A DNA stretch of 25,279 bases, from positions 525,085 to 550,363 of the forward strand of contig MNCI01007639.1 of the NCBI GenBank assembly GCA_015680685.1. The letters run 5' to 3'. Position 1 is the stretch's first letter, and every line of letters begins with the position of its first letter. The stretch is from Gnetum montanum. Taxonomy: Eukaryota; Streptophyta; Gnetopsida; Gnetales; Gnetaceae. Position numbers and translations under genes: made by a program. Shown in pieces: positions 1 through 10,589 of this stretch. The notes below the pieces were generated by a model. The model worked only from the letters and a program-made list of their open reading frames with translations. It was not told the DNA's origin and ran no database searches.

Positions 1-1100
1 CATTTTGACTAGATAATAGATGTCAATGATTGCATTCAAACAGAACCTTTGAAAGACATGACAATTTCTAATTGAAATACCATGGAAATTCACTTTAAAG
101 ATAAAAAGAAGCTATTTTGATCCCATCAAAATACCAAAGATTTTCTAAACCCTCTTGACTACTGAATTGTTCAACGGCGTGACTACAAATAGAGGCTCTC
201 TTACAACAATCCCAATAGCAGTTCCCACACGTTGCACAATAATGAAATTTACTACTAAAATGCTCTTAATATTTTAAACACAAGCGCTTCTATGGCAAAA
301 TTTTAATAGAAATTTCTATCGAGCAACAAGAACAGTAAGAGCAATCTAAAAATCCCAAAATTACTTGCCAAGGATGATACTATCTAAACCACTAGCTAAA
401 CAATTTAAACAAAACAAAAAATAAAGTACATAACTCACAAGACCATGACAAAGAGGTTGAAATCTTTACTCTAGCAAGCCATCTTACAAGCAATCGTTCT
501 CAATTTCTTCTTTACAAAGCTCTTCTCAAGACCCCAAGTGTGTCTCCGAGTGAGAGCCCAATTGTGATCCCAATGTCTTCTCAAAAGTGTAATGTATGAA
601 ACCTCCCAAAAGTCCTCCTCTTCTTCAAAAAAAATTGAGATTCAAATTGAGATTCTCATTTTTTCCCCTCTTTCTCCTTGACCCCTGAAGCCTTTTTATA
701 GGGTTTAAAGGTAGGTATGGAAGTTACATATTCAAAAATATCTCACCTAACTTCTCTCCCAAATAACTTGGCTAACCAATTAGAAGATTACTTGCCCAAC
801 AAGTTAGAAGGAAGTTATGTAGTTAGAGAGTTAGGAAGTTATACATAGAATTAGNCAACCCAAGTCCATAAACCAAAATTCAATGGAATTGAACAACAAC
901 AACATCAAAACTAGAATGGCTACAGTAAAGAACTTATAAAAAATATTAAAAAAATTTTAATTTGATTCAAACCACCTCTAAAACCTTTCTAACACTTTAG
1001 CTAATCCCTAGGAACATGGGACGTTGATGGAAAAAAAGTTTCAAAGTCTCAACATTTCCCATCTTCATAGGGGTAAATGTGTAATAGCATTAAAACCTTA
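1..1100 (-). promoter_or_regulatory. LTR-like promoter and leader segment on the minus strand
   Basis: No coding sequence is visible here. On the minus strand a good TATA box (CTATAAAAAGG, complement of 691-701) is followed by a purine-rich leader and then a long T-rich untranslated-looking stretch running to position 1. This resembles the U3/R/U5 layout of a plant LTR. The boundaries are not resolved, because I found neither the TG/CA ends nor a second copy in the window. If this is an LTR, its element is transcribed leftwards, opposite to the gypsy pol at 5.7-9.3 kb, so the two are probably different insertions. A single ambiguous base lies at 855. A stand-alone promoter is the alternative. 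Confidence 0.4.
691..701 (-). promoter_or_regulatory. TATA box, minus strand
   Basis: The complement reads CTATAAAAAGG, a near-consensus plant TATA box. It stands out from the background because G/C-containing flanks and a purine-rich leader follow it on the minus strand. A start site would be expected about 30 bases downstream, near 660. No transcript evidence is available. Confidence 0.45.
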
Positions 1101-2030
1101 ATTCTCCACCACTTTATAGAAACATCTGTAAAAAATCAACTACTTATTCAATTTTAATGATTCCATATTTGTTAGAACCATAAAGCCATGAACTAAAATC
1201 TCAAAAAATAAAAACTCTTACATTTTTTTTCAATATAATTTACAAAATTAACCTAACTATGGCCATCTTAGCCAAAACCCCATTTCATTCAAGCTTACAA
1301 AAACACTCACTAAAAACAAACTATTCATCAAAATTTGATGCTTTCATAGTGGTTTTAATCCTTGAACAATGAAATAGAAACCCATGACCATAAAGATAAA
1401 AAATTCATAACCATTTATTATATAAAAAATACCAAATTTACACAATAAAATAACCAAAAATGGAAAACCCACTTGACACAACATGATGGAAACATCCCTA
1501 AAAAATTAATTGTAAAGCAAACTCAAGTAGTTCAAAAATAAAATTAACCAAAAGAAAATAACTAATAACCCTATAGCCTTAAAATATAAAATTTCTTAAC
1601 TATTTCCTTAGGAAAAAATTCACAAGTGGTGTTTCATTTTGGAAGGAAAAAGGAAGAAATTCCATGGAATTCATGGAAAATAGCATTTATTCCACAATAT
1701 AAACAAAACCAAAATCCAAGTAACACTAAAAATGAGTAAATGTGACATAAATATATAGTAGGATTTTTATGAAATTCTAATACAACAAATACACAAGCCT
1801 AGATTTGAGAAATGGAATAAATGAAATAAACGGGAAAAATAAGGTTGTGTACCTAGGATAAATTGTAGTTGAGCCTTCTTCAATCCTGGAAAGTGGAAGT
1901 TGGAAAAGGCCATCAGTAGCTACATTTTCCTCCTCCAAGATAGGGTTCTTGGTAGGATCCTTCTTTCTTGACATGGCACAAAAAATGATGTAGAAAAACA
2001 CTAAAAATCATTCGATTTCGAGAGAACTGA
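1101..2030. other. AT-rich spacer without a recognisable gene
   Basis: This stretch is A-rich on the plus strand, with many short runs and stops in all frames. The only open stretch of note is on the minus strand at 1974-1777. It begins MSRKKDPTKNP and continues with a mildly acidic segment, and it matches no family I recognise. A possible splice donor (CCTAG/GTACAC) follows the charged segment on that strand. I would not call it a gene. Confidence 0.4.
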
Positions 2031-4790
2031 GATGACTACACTAGCACTTGGTTGAGAAAAAGCCTTGACTACACTAGGGCTAGTGGTAGTAGCAGGCACA
2101 AAGCTCCAAACTTGGATGTAGTACCTAGGAATTGAGTAAACAAGAATGATTTTTGCAAGTTTAGACCAAGAAAACCCACTTAAACTAAGGAGCCCACCTT
2201 GAAACCTTGGTTTCTATGCACCACTCTCCCTTTACTCAATGATGGAATTAGCAACTAAGACTACTCTAGGTTAAAGAAGTTCTATTCCATTCCAAACCTG
2301 CTAATTCCATGTGGGCTTCACTAGGTGCTAAGTAAATAAACCATGAAACCATGACTACATCGGGATTTTTGGGTTCTAGGCTTGACTAGGCTAGGATTTA
2401 GATTCATTGGAGCCTTGGGATAGATGCCAAATTCTATTTACCTTCAAAACCCAATCTCTAGTACTAAATCCATGCTTAAAAATCTTGTTACCAAGCCAGG
2501 CAATCAAATGTTGACATCTAGACAAATTGAACTACAAAAGGCATCAAAATTCATGTGAAAATTGGTTATCCCATGTAACTACACTAGCCTGGAACTTGAC
2601 CATGCTAGCCCAGCATGGTCAAATGTAATATGAAGACTTTTCCCACTTCCAAGAAACCCACCTATTACATACACCAATCCATGAAACTCTATAATCAAAA
2701 CCAGTAGCTGGGAGTTAGGATTCACAATCAAAGAGCACTGAAATAGCTTTAAACCTTGTCACAAAATGGATTTTTGGCATGACTATGCTAGGGAAGAGCA
2801 TGACTACCCTGGCCCAACATAGTCAAGAATGGAATAGATCATTTCTCACTCATCCAACCTTTGATTTATACCAAACACCCATTACATCTTTCCAAACCCT
2901 ATCTAGAGCTCTTGGCAGCTTTGAAACTTTGTCAAATTCACCAAATGAAGCCAAAAATGAACTAAAACCCATGACTACACTGCAAGGAGGCTATGAATTC
3001 ACTGACCTAGGATAGTCATAGGGTTTTCAAATGGAATAAATCATGGAAATAATAATGAACCTTCAAAATTACATTTTACAACCTCCACACCCTTCTAGGA
3101 CTTCTAATGACCTCAGATTGAAAACCAATGAAGCAAAAATCAATCAAAATGCATTACCCAAGGGTGAAAATGCTGGGAATTGCATGACTGCACTAGGCTA
3201 GCATAGTCACTAGTGGTGCCTAGTGTAGTCCATATGAAAACCATAAAATAGACCATTTCCAATTAGAATCAACTTTATCAAGAATCTCAAAACCATGTCA
3301 AACTAGGAATTGCATCATTTTCAATTCCAAAAGATATTTCTGAACCCAACTACACTAGGAACTGCATGACTACACTAGGCTAGTGTAGTCACTAGTAGAG
3401 CCTAGCATAGTCCACCTAGAAAAACACTAAAATTGGCTTAAACAAGTCAAATTAAACTTCCAAGCCCTACTAGAGCCTACTAAGATACAAAATCCTAGAC
3501 AATCAAGTAGAACCTCACAATTTATCAACTTAAGCCTATCAACTATGTTGGAATTTTCATGACTCCATTAGGATAGCATAGTCATTAGTAGAGCCCAATG
3601 TAGTCCACATGAAGAATCCTAATGCAAGCTAGAAACAACTCAAATCAACTCCCAAAAAGACCTATAACCCTGCTAAAGAATGCTAAGATCATAAAACCTT
3701 GTGAAATAAGCAAAAATTCATCATTTTTTACCATAAAATTCTCTACTACATTGGGAATTTCATGCTTGCACTAGGCCAATGTAGTCAAGAGGCATTTAGC
3801 CTTCCCAAGATCCAAACAACCACCAAACTGATAATTTTGATGCTAAAACCCTACCCAACATAACCAATGATCCTAGAAGTCCACTAGCATGGTTAATTGG
3901 GCATGAAAACTCACCAAAAATCATATTCCATGCATGAATATGCTGGGGAATCCTATTAGTACACTAGCCTGAGGAAGCCTATGAGTACATTGGCCCAAGG
4001 TTACCACAATGGAAACACATTTTGCAACAAGGGTTACCAATACTATACCACTCATAATGATCCAAAACTAACTTAGGAAGCCCAAAACCCCATCGTACTT
4101 CATCTAACTACAATTTCATCCTATTTTAACCCTAAAAACATCAAATTCCCCATGACTATCCTGACACCATGTATGACTACATTGGCCTAGTGTAATCTTA
4201 TGGGAAATATCATAAAATTAACTTACATTGCACAAATTCAATCCTTGATTAGTTAATTCAATCCTTCCATGATTCTACACAAACCTTGGAAGCTGGTAGA
4301 GTAGTAAGACCAACCAAAAACCCCAGTAATGCACTAATTTTATGTTACTACACTAAGGCCTACCATGACTATGTTGGCCTAACATAGTCACCAACTGAAA
4401 CATGATTTTCAAGCTTTTAGGAGGTGAAAACAATGCCAAAACTTGTCAATCTTTAGTACCAACCCCCTCCACTATCTTTCTAGAACACCAAGAGCTTGAA
4501 AGTAATTATATTAAGCCTAGGAAATTGCCCATTAGTCTTGACTACACTATGGAATGCATGACTATGCTAGGCTAGCATAGTCACCAAGGGAAACATGATT
4601 TTTAAGCTTCTATTAGGGGAAAACAATGCCAAGACTAGCTAATCTTTAGTACCAACCCACTGCGATAGCTTTCTAGGCCATCAAGAGCCTAAAAGTAATC
4701 ATAATGATCCCAAAAAACTATACATTAGTGTTTACTACACTAGAGAATGCATGACTACATTGGGCGAGTGTGGTCACTAGTAAAGCCTAA
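2030..4790 (+). repeat. Tandem array of about 193-bp units with palindromic cores
   Basis: At least twelve copies of a 23-bp core recur at 2598, 2802, 2995, 3186, 3368, 3561, 3764, 3983, 4175, 4367, 4560 and 4753, with spacings of 182-219 bp and mostly 191-193. Two degenerate cores lie near 2067 and 2373. The core has arms like GACTACACTA and TAGTGTAGTC around GGC. A half-core precedes it (ACTACACTAGGGAATGCAT-like) and another follows it (CACTAGTAGAGCC, then AGTGTAGTCC-like). The last two units (about 4399-4591 and 4592-4785) match along their whole length, including the shared segments AACAATGCCAA and TCTTTAGTACCAACC, so the unit is a true tandem repeat rather than a dispersed motif. Older units on the left are more diverged. 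There is no coding potential. Tandem arrays of this kind are known in the 3' untranslated region of Tat-lineage gypsy elements; assigning this array to one is inference. Confidence 0.9.
3368..3390. repeat. Perfect palindromic core, copy 5
   Basis: The 10-base arms GACTACACTA and TAGTGTAGTC are exact reverse complements around a GGC spacer. The same design, with different arm sequences, is perfect at 2598-2620 (GACCATGCT/AGCATGGTC), 4367-4389 (GACTATGTT/AACATAGTC) and 4560-4582 (GACTATGCTA/TAGCATAGTC). As RNA or single-stranded DNA each would form a stable short hairpin. Confidence 0.9.
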
Positions 4791-5467
4791 TGTAGTCACA
4801 GGAAAAAGTGTCAATTTACCTCAAAATTACCTCGAAATGACGCACTCAAGTGTCCAAACTCCCTTAGCAACATTGTAGCCTCAAAATATAATCTTGTTTA
4901 ACCAATATTGATAATGTTTTGTCACTTGTATTCTATTTTGATGGATTTTATCTTATTTCATGGTGTTTTAACTTGTTTTGTCCTTGTTATGCATTGTTGA
5001 GCTTTACTACCATTAGTTGAGCTCATGTAGCTTCTACATAACTTCAATTTTACTACACCTACATTATCTAATTTGTTATAATATTTGTAAATCTTTATGT
5101 TGCCTTCTATTGATTTTGAGGGATGCAATTTAACCATCTTTGACCATTATTTGACACCATGTAACCATGGCCTACCAAGGCCTTAAACTTGCACCATGGC
5201 CTACTAAGGCCTACAACTAACAAAAGTGTAACCTAAATTGACCATATTTGACCTTATTTTCCATATTTTTATGGTGTTTCAACTTGTTTAACCTTGTTTG
5301 GTCTTTATTCCATATTATTTATCTTTACCTACATCCCATAGCCTTGGTTTATCTTGTTTTCATTTTGTTTGAAATTGAAATAGTAAGTGTTTGCATATTT
5401 ACTAATGTATTTTATATCATTTTGGCATTATTTACTTATTTTTACCTAGGTTCTACTTAATGTACTT
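4791..5467. other. T-rich spacer with short internal duplications
   Basis: No gene is visible. A 19-base motif (CCATGGCCTACCAAGGCCT) at 5165-5183 recurs with one change at 5194-5212, 29 bp later. A looser duplication pairs about 4955-4990 with about 5268-5303 (ATGGTGTTTTAACTTG against ATGGTGTTTCAACTTG). The hydrophobic open frame at 5248-5460 follows from T-rich composition (many TTT/TTA codons) and is not a membrane protein gene. This segment could be the degraded leader, gag or protease region of the gypsy element, but no gag or protease motif can be read. Confidence 0.5.
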
Positions 5468-5698
5468 ATGGTTCATATGCAATATTGGAGTATGGATACC
5501 TGGAAGAAAATTGTTTTACCTTTGAGCCTAAGTGGATCCCATGGTGATGTTGAATGTTGCACCGATCCTAATTACCTAGATCTTGTGCCTGGGAGTCTTA
5601 TCGACTATATAGCTTCTATAGAGAAAACTCTAGAATGGCATGAAAACCTAGTTAAAATCTTGATCTTGAAGCTAGTAACATTATCGAATAATTTCTAG
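5468..5698 (+). other. Open stretch upstream of the gypsy RT relic
   Basis: A 76-codon open frame with plausible coding composition runs directly up to the RT relic. It ends in a stop that overlaps the first base of the next frame (VEVLIMTHGG), so it could be the linker between protease and reverse transcriptase after a frameshift. I do not recognise a domain: there is no D[ST]G protease motif and no zinc knuckle. Its ATG has no supporting context. It could equally be chance. Confidence 0.3.
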
Positions 5699-5960
5699 TT
5701 GAGGTTCTTATCATGACACATGGTGGTGAGGAAAAAACAATAAAACTAAGTTTCTCACTGGAACCTCAATAGGCTCAAGACATCACCAAGGTACTACACG
5801 ATAACATTAATACCTTTGCTTGGTCATATGAGGATATGCTAGGTCTAAACCCATGTTTTTTTCAATATAACATCATACTTGATCCTAGCATTAGACCATT
5901 CAAGTAAAAAGTTCCCAAGATTAGACCTAATTTGGCCTTGGTAGTTTGTGATGAAATCAC

Positions 5961-6520
5961 NCGACCTGTTCGTCTCCCGCAACAATACCCTTGATGGCAA
6001 CAGCAACGGATGGTCTTCAGCGTGATTTTCTTCAGCAGCAACAAGGGTTTCAAGGCACAATTCTAGCCATTCTTGATAGTTGTGCCAAAATCAGGAGCTA
6101 TAAAAGGTGCGCGACTGAAACATTTGTATTTCTGAAATATTTTGCAAAATGACATTCCAATGTTTCCACCAAAATCCATTCGAGCGCCAGCAGTGGATTT
6201 TGCTAATGTCTAGAATAGCCAAAAATTTTATATATTTTTATATTTTGCCCCAAAATTACACTCATTACAGTCCCATTATGTCATTCAAACTTTGATAGAA
6301 CCGCACCACAAAGTCTTAATAACTGGGCAATTGAATTTTGATATGCCAACAACCTTTTGATAACTCTTATAAGTTATTGAAAATTTACCAAAATCAAACC
6401 CATGAGTCTTACTGTTCCATAAAATGGCCAAATGTGCCAACACTTATTATCCTTTATGAATGGAATTTTAGGATAAAACCAAATTAGGATCAATTCAAAA
6501 CATCAACTCAGTACAACCTT
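5961..6520. other. Unrelated block interrupting the gypsy RT
   Basis: RT homology stops at VCDEI (about 5958) and resumes at about 6525. The roughly 85 residues normally lying between (the fingers and the first palm motif) are absent, replaced by about 560 bp with no RT similarity. An ambiguous base sits at 5961, exactly on the left junction. The first 240 bp are CpG-rich (AACGG, AGCGTG, GTGCGCGAC, TTCGAGCGCC), unlike the CpG-poor surroundings, and are open for over 60 codons in one plus frame (containing DGLQRDFLQQQQGFQG). Either an insertion with deletion or an assembly join would explain this. I recognise no family. Confidence 0.7.
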
Positions 6521-6524
6521 CATG

Positions 6525-6850
6525 ATATCTTTTATTACACTATGATGCCCTTTGTTCTAAGGAACATAGGAGCAACCTACCAAAGAACTATGACGTATAT
6601 CATTAGTGATCATATGCAAGGTTTGGGCAAAAATTATGTAGATGATATAGCTATTAAGTTCAAAGTGGCCAATGACCATACACATGACCTCAACCTTATG
6701 TTAAAATAATGTCTTAAATATGAGCTTAGACTTAATCCAAAAAAGTGTGTCTTTGGCATCAAAACCAGTAAGATGCTTTGCTTTGTAATATTTAAAGTAG
6801 GGATATGTGTTGATCCTAATAAGGTTAAAGCCATATCCAACTTGGTGGTG
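6525..6850 (+). pseudogene. Gypsy RT palm segment with YVDD retained
   Basis: The plus frame reads MPFVLRNIGATYQRTM, followed by NYVDDIAIK and LRLNPKKCVFG. These are the standard gypsy RT motifs for MPFGL..A.A.YQR, the catalytic YVDD and the LNP.KC.FGV segment. Both catalytic aspartates are kept (6641-6646), although an in-frame stop follows 24 codons after the YVDD. The open frame on the opposite strand here is a shadow. Confidence 0.9.
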
Positions 6851-7514
6851 CTAACTATCCTTAAGAAGCTTTAGGGATCATAAGGCATATTACAATTTAT
6901 CCATAGGTTTATCGCTAGGCTTATGCATAAGTTACAATCCATGCAACACTTAAGAAAGGAGTTCACTATGAGTGGACAACTTAATTCCAAGAACCCTTTG
7001 AAGACCTTACGTAAGAGTTGGCACAACTACCAATAATCTATCCTCTATAAGAGGATAAACCTTTTTACATCTACCTTTCTATCTTTGACATGTCTATTGC
7101 CTTCCTACTCTATCAAAAACAAGATGATGGATCAAAGTTGCCAATATACTACTGAAGCCATGCATTAGTTGCCCATGAGCCCTAATACATTGAAGCAGAG
7201 AAGTATTATCTAGCACTATTCTTCTCATTGAAGAAGTGGATACACTACCTCTTTAATAGTCAAGTCAACATCAGTTGCAAAAGTAACATGCTTAGAGCCA
7301 TAACAATCAACATTTATTAAAGTAGTCGTATAGCCCATTGGAAAGCCATAACAATAGATTTTGATCTTCATTACATTTCCCAAGCCTCAATAAAAGATCA
7401 AGCTATCACTGTACAACTTACTATTTCATTGGTTGAAGACCATGCAACCATAGACCCAAAATTCCATAGCAAATACATCAACATTGTTAGCAATGTACCT
7501 AAGCACTGCTATGG

Positions 7515-7850
7515 TCATGCACTTTGACAGAGCTTCAACTACCCATGGGGACAATTTTGATGCCATTATAAGATTCCCATCTAGTGAAATCCAATCCTTT
7601 ACTTACCAATTCAAATTTCCATGTATCAACAATGTGGTGGAGTATGACGATTTGATCAAAGGAATGCAGGTAGCTCATGACCAAGAAATAAAATCTTTAA
7701 TTATCAAAGGTGATTCATAACTTATGGTTAATTAACTAACCAAGGTTTATGCATGTAAAGCCAAACATTTACAACCTTATTATGACCTAGGAAAGAAGTT
7801 GCTACACCAATTTACAAACATTGATATCCAACATGTACCCTAAAATGAGA
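7515..7850 (+). pseudogene. Second (archaeal-type) RNase H domain of the gypsy pol
   Basis: The frame reads HFDRAS, then SFTYQFKFPCINNVVEYD, then LIIKGDS, a stop in place of the usual Q, LMVN and a stop. Plant Tat elements carry an extra archaeal-type RNase H after the retroviral-type one, with motifs like FDGAS, CTNN.AEYEAL and GDSQLV..Q. The catalytic acids D (FDRAS), E (VEYD) and D (KGDS) are all still present, so this is the least damaged domain. It places the element in the Tat group rather than in Athila without the extra domain, or in the chromodomain gypsies. Confidence 0.85.
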
Positions 7851-8194
7851 ACACCATAGCTAATGACACTACAAACTTAACTCTTAGTGTGACACCAAAT
7901 ATGTTTAGCAAGTTACACTACTAACCATGAGCTATGCTATTCCCATCACATAGAACACTGAGAACAACTCAATAGCCATAGTTCATACTGCTCTTGTAAA
8001 GGCATGGTATGCTAATATCAAGTTTTACCTCATGCATGGTGAACATTCACAAGGCCTAACTACCATTCAAAAGGACATTGTATGTAAAAAATCCAAATAG
8101 TATGTCATTGTAGGAGATAATACATTATGTCTACAATCCTATGATGGCATATTATTAGTGTGACTGGGTAAAATTGAAGCCTGCATAGTCCTAG

Positions 8195-9255
8195 AGCAAG
8201 TTCATGAGGGTATATGTGGGGGACATATAGGACCTAGAGCCATGGCTACCAAGATTAGATAACTACTGGCCCTATATGTAAAATGATTTCTTGCATAAGT
8301 TCAAACTTGTGACACTTGCCAATGGCATAGTGACATTATACACATATCATTAACTGAGTTACACACCTCTCAGATAACTTGGCCATTCAACAGTGGGTTT
8401 TGGAGATCATTAGACCTACAACACCTAAGTCTTCCACATGGCATAGCTTTATCATAACTGCAACTAAATACTTTACAAAGTGGGTTAAATTTATTCCTCT
8501 AAAGAAGAAAACATCTCAACAAGTATGTAAATTCATACTAGATAACATAAAGCTCGTTTTGGTATACCTATGATCATAGTCACAAATAATGGACCATAGT
8601 TTAGTAGCTAAGAAACAAAACAATTTTATCATAACCTAGGCATTAAGCATTCCTTTTCATCACCATACTACCCTCAACTCAATGGAAAATTTCAAGCAAG
8701 CAATAAAGTCATGATAAACTTTCTCAAAAAGATGTTGAACAACAGCAAACATAAGTGGGATGAACAACTTGTTCATTTTCTTTGGGCCTACCAAACAATC
8801 AACTAAACTACAAGTGGTGTAACCCCATATAGCCTCATTAATGATTTTGAAGTTGGTTACCTCTTGAATTTTAGGTTTCATTGCTCTGAGTAGCCTTTTC
8901 AAACTTCATCAACCATGAATAGAACTAGGAGCTGCGAACCATGGACCTAGACTCAATGAAGGAGAAAGGATGTGAATGCTTGCTCACATTGAGCAATACT
9001 AGGAGAGGTAGAAACAACAACACCACCATAACCTAAACAAGCACAAGATCAAGAAATGAGACCTAGTTTTCAAAGTTATTTTGTGAGCTTGCAAGAAAAT
9101 TCTCAGCCAACTAGGAAAGGCCTTTCTTGATCTCTAAAGCCTATGGCAATGGAGCCTTTAGGATAGTAAACATGGATGGGAATGAGTTAGCCAATCTAGT
9201 TAATCATTCCTATCTAAAGCCTTACTACATGTATCCTATGAGAACCAACAACTAA
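8195..9255 (+). pseudogene. Gypsy integrase relic with its catalytic triad lost
   Basis: The zinc finger H/H/C/C is readable (VHEG...GGH, CDTC at 8308-8319). The core reads WVLEIIRP, ATKYFTKW, TNNGP, SPYYPQLNGKFQASNK, LWAYQT and GVTPYSL. Family members have D in W.LDIIGP, D in VTDNG and E in NGQ.E..N. Here the three positions are E (8403-8405), N (8585-8587) and Q (8693-8695). The C-terminal end finishes at YYMYPMRTNN and a stop at about 9255. Confidence 0.88.
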
Positions 9256-10238
9256 CTTTGTCAACCTTAACAACTAATAACAAGCGAGCCTACATGACCT
9301 CTTTTTTGTACAATAAATGAACTAAAACACTTTGATGCATATCACTTTTGGGTGTATAGTTGTAACCTATGGTAGTCTACTTTGCTAATCATTCTACATG
9401 GCCTTATGCATTGTATTGTAACTACATGACTTCTTAATTTGGTTTTGTTGTTTTCTTAGACTTATGCTTATAGGATAAAGCCTAGAGTCATTGTCAAGAT
9501 GCAACTCATGGTGGCAACAAGCCACCATGTGACCTCGATGCACAAGATTTGGTTTATCCTGTCATACCAAGAGTGCTTGTTTTACGTCGTTCCTATTACC
9601 TCTCCTTGAGCCCAACCTCATAACCTAATTATAACCTACCTTATCCTAAATAACAATGGGAACCTATGTTCAACATTCATGCATTATGACCATATGACAT
9701 CCTTTCATTGCACTTCATCTACAAGTCCTGAATGGAACACATATCATTTAATGGGAAAACCATCATGTCCATTAAATGTAAAAAATCTCATTCAATAGGA
9801 AAACAAAATCAAACCTAGCCTTGGTAATGAAACCCAATGAAGGTTGCACCCTAACAAATAAAAAGAAATGAGAGAACCAAATTACCAAGAAGCCAAATAG
9901 TCAATGAGAACCAAAAGATAAATTGGTGGCTCCAAACATGCAAATGGAGGAGCCTAATGGTCAAAGAAATGTGGGATTGAGGTGTTGATTCCTCAAACAG
10001 ATTATCAAGTGACCAACACTTCAAAATATGAAGTGCAAAGACCTATTGATTGATCAACATGTCAATGTCATATTGTAGCCATGATGTCAACATTTGGGAT
10101 TCATTGTTAACCCTCATGACCATTTCCTTGTAGCCAAATACTGCCTTTACCCTATGGTATCTCACTATAATCTTATTCCATCATCACAAGCACTCTTCAG
10201 CATGGTTCAATGTTACTGAATTGAGGGCAAAGAGGAAA
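9256..10238 (+). other. Probable 3' untranslated region of the gypsy element
   Basis: There is no coding sequence after the pol stop. The stretch is moderately AT-rich with no strong repeats. A small inverted repeat occurs at about 9510-9529 (GGTGGC...GCCACC). A purine run at 10223-10238 (GAGGGCAAAGAGGAAA) followed by TGTTGG is the best candidate for a polypurine tract and LTR start. Tat elements commonly have a long 3' untranslated region, which is consistent. Confidence 0.45.
10223..10238 (+). other. Candidate polypurine tract
   Basis: GAGGGCAAAGAGGAAA has 15 purines out of 16 and directly precedes TGTTGG, which would be the first bases of a 3' LTR. The location, about 1 kb after the pol stop, is reasonable. 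No 5' LTR was found in the window to confirm the boundary. Confidence 0.4.
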
Positions 10239-10589
10239 TGTTGGTTATGATCTTGCAGTGGTATTTTGCATTCTTTGTCAATGTCTCTCAAGTCAATCCT
10301 CCAAACATCAACAAAGAAGGACCAATGAACACCACCAAAAATTCATGTTGCAAATTCTAACCTTCATTTCCCAGCTTGAGGCAATATTTTATTGTAAATG
10401 TAGGATTTGTAGTCCATGAGCTACAATCTTACATACTTTGTCTTTTCTGCCTAAAAAATGCCTAAGAAGTTTCTATTGCCTCACTTCCCAAGTGGAAAAA
10501 GTTACCTCATGTCTATTTTGGGCTTAGGATGGCTAAAAATGCCTTGGGAATGGCCAAAATTAGCATTTTCATGGGCTTTTATAGCCTCA

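Larger units (their letters stand above)
5698..9255 (+). pseudogene. pol: Ty3/gypsy (Tat-type) pol polyprotein relic
   Basis: This is a dead pol gene of an LTR retrotransposon; the intact protein would copy element RNA to DNA and integrate it. The domain order readable across several frames starts with the RT entry (FAWSYEDM at 5815-5838, then the KVPKIRPNLA region). The RT palm follows (MPF...GATYQRTM at about 6548, YVDD at 6635-6646). RNase H lies at about 7040-7430 and a second, archaeal-type RNase H at about 7515-7850 (HFDRAS, NNVVEYDDL, KGDS). The integrase zinc finger lies at 8203-8319 (H, H, CDTC) and its core at about 8380-8880. The integrase C-terminus is GAFRIVNMDGNE followed by HSYLKPYY. 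Two RNase H domains in this order are the mark of the Tat lineage. Stops and frameshifts occur throughout, an unrelated block splits the RT, and gag and protease are not recognisable. Confidence 0.92.

Noticed and set aside
2779-3015. 78-codon plus-strand open frame in the array
   Set aside because: It is formed by one palindrome unit and its neighbours; the frame is not open in other units.
2030-4790. CRISPR-like array
   Set aside because: The repeats are about 193 bp long and diverged, with related rather than unique spacers, in a plant retrotransposon context.
5248-5460. Hydrophobic 70-codon open frame resembling a membrane protein
   Set aside because: It is explained by T-rich sequence giving F, L, I and Y codons. 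There is no start context, conserved motif or partner.
6634-6840. 68-codon minus-strand open frame
   Set aside because: It is the reverse of the YVDD-containing RT palm segment.
8660-8902. 80-codon minus-strand open frame
   Set aside because: It overlaps the gypsy integrase core, readable on the plus strand as SPYYPQ...TPYSL.
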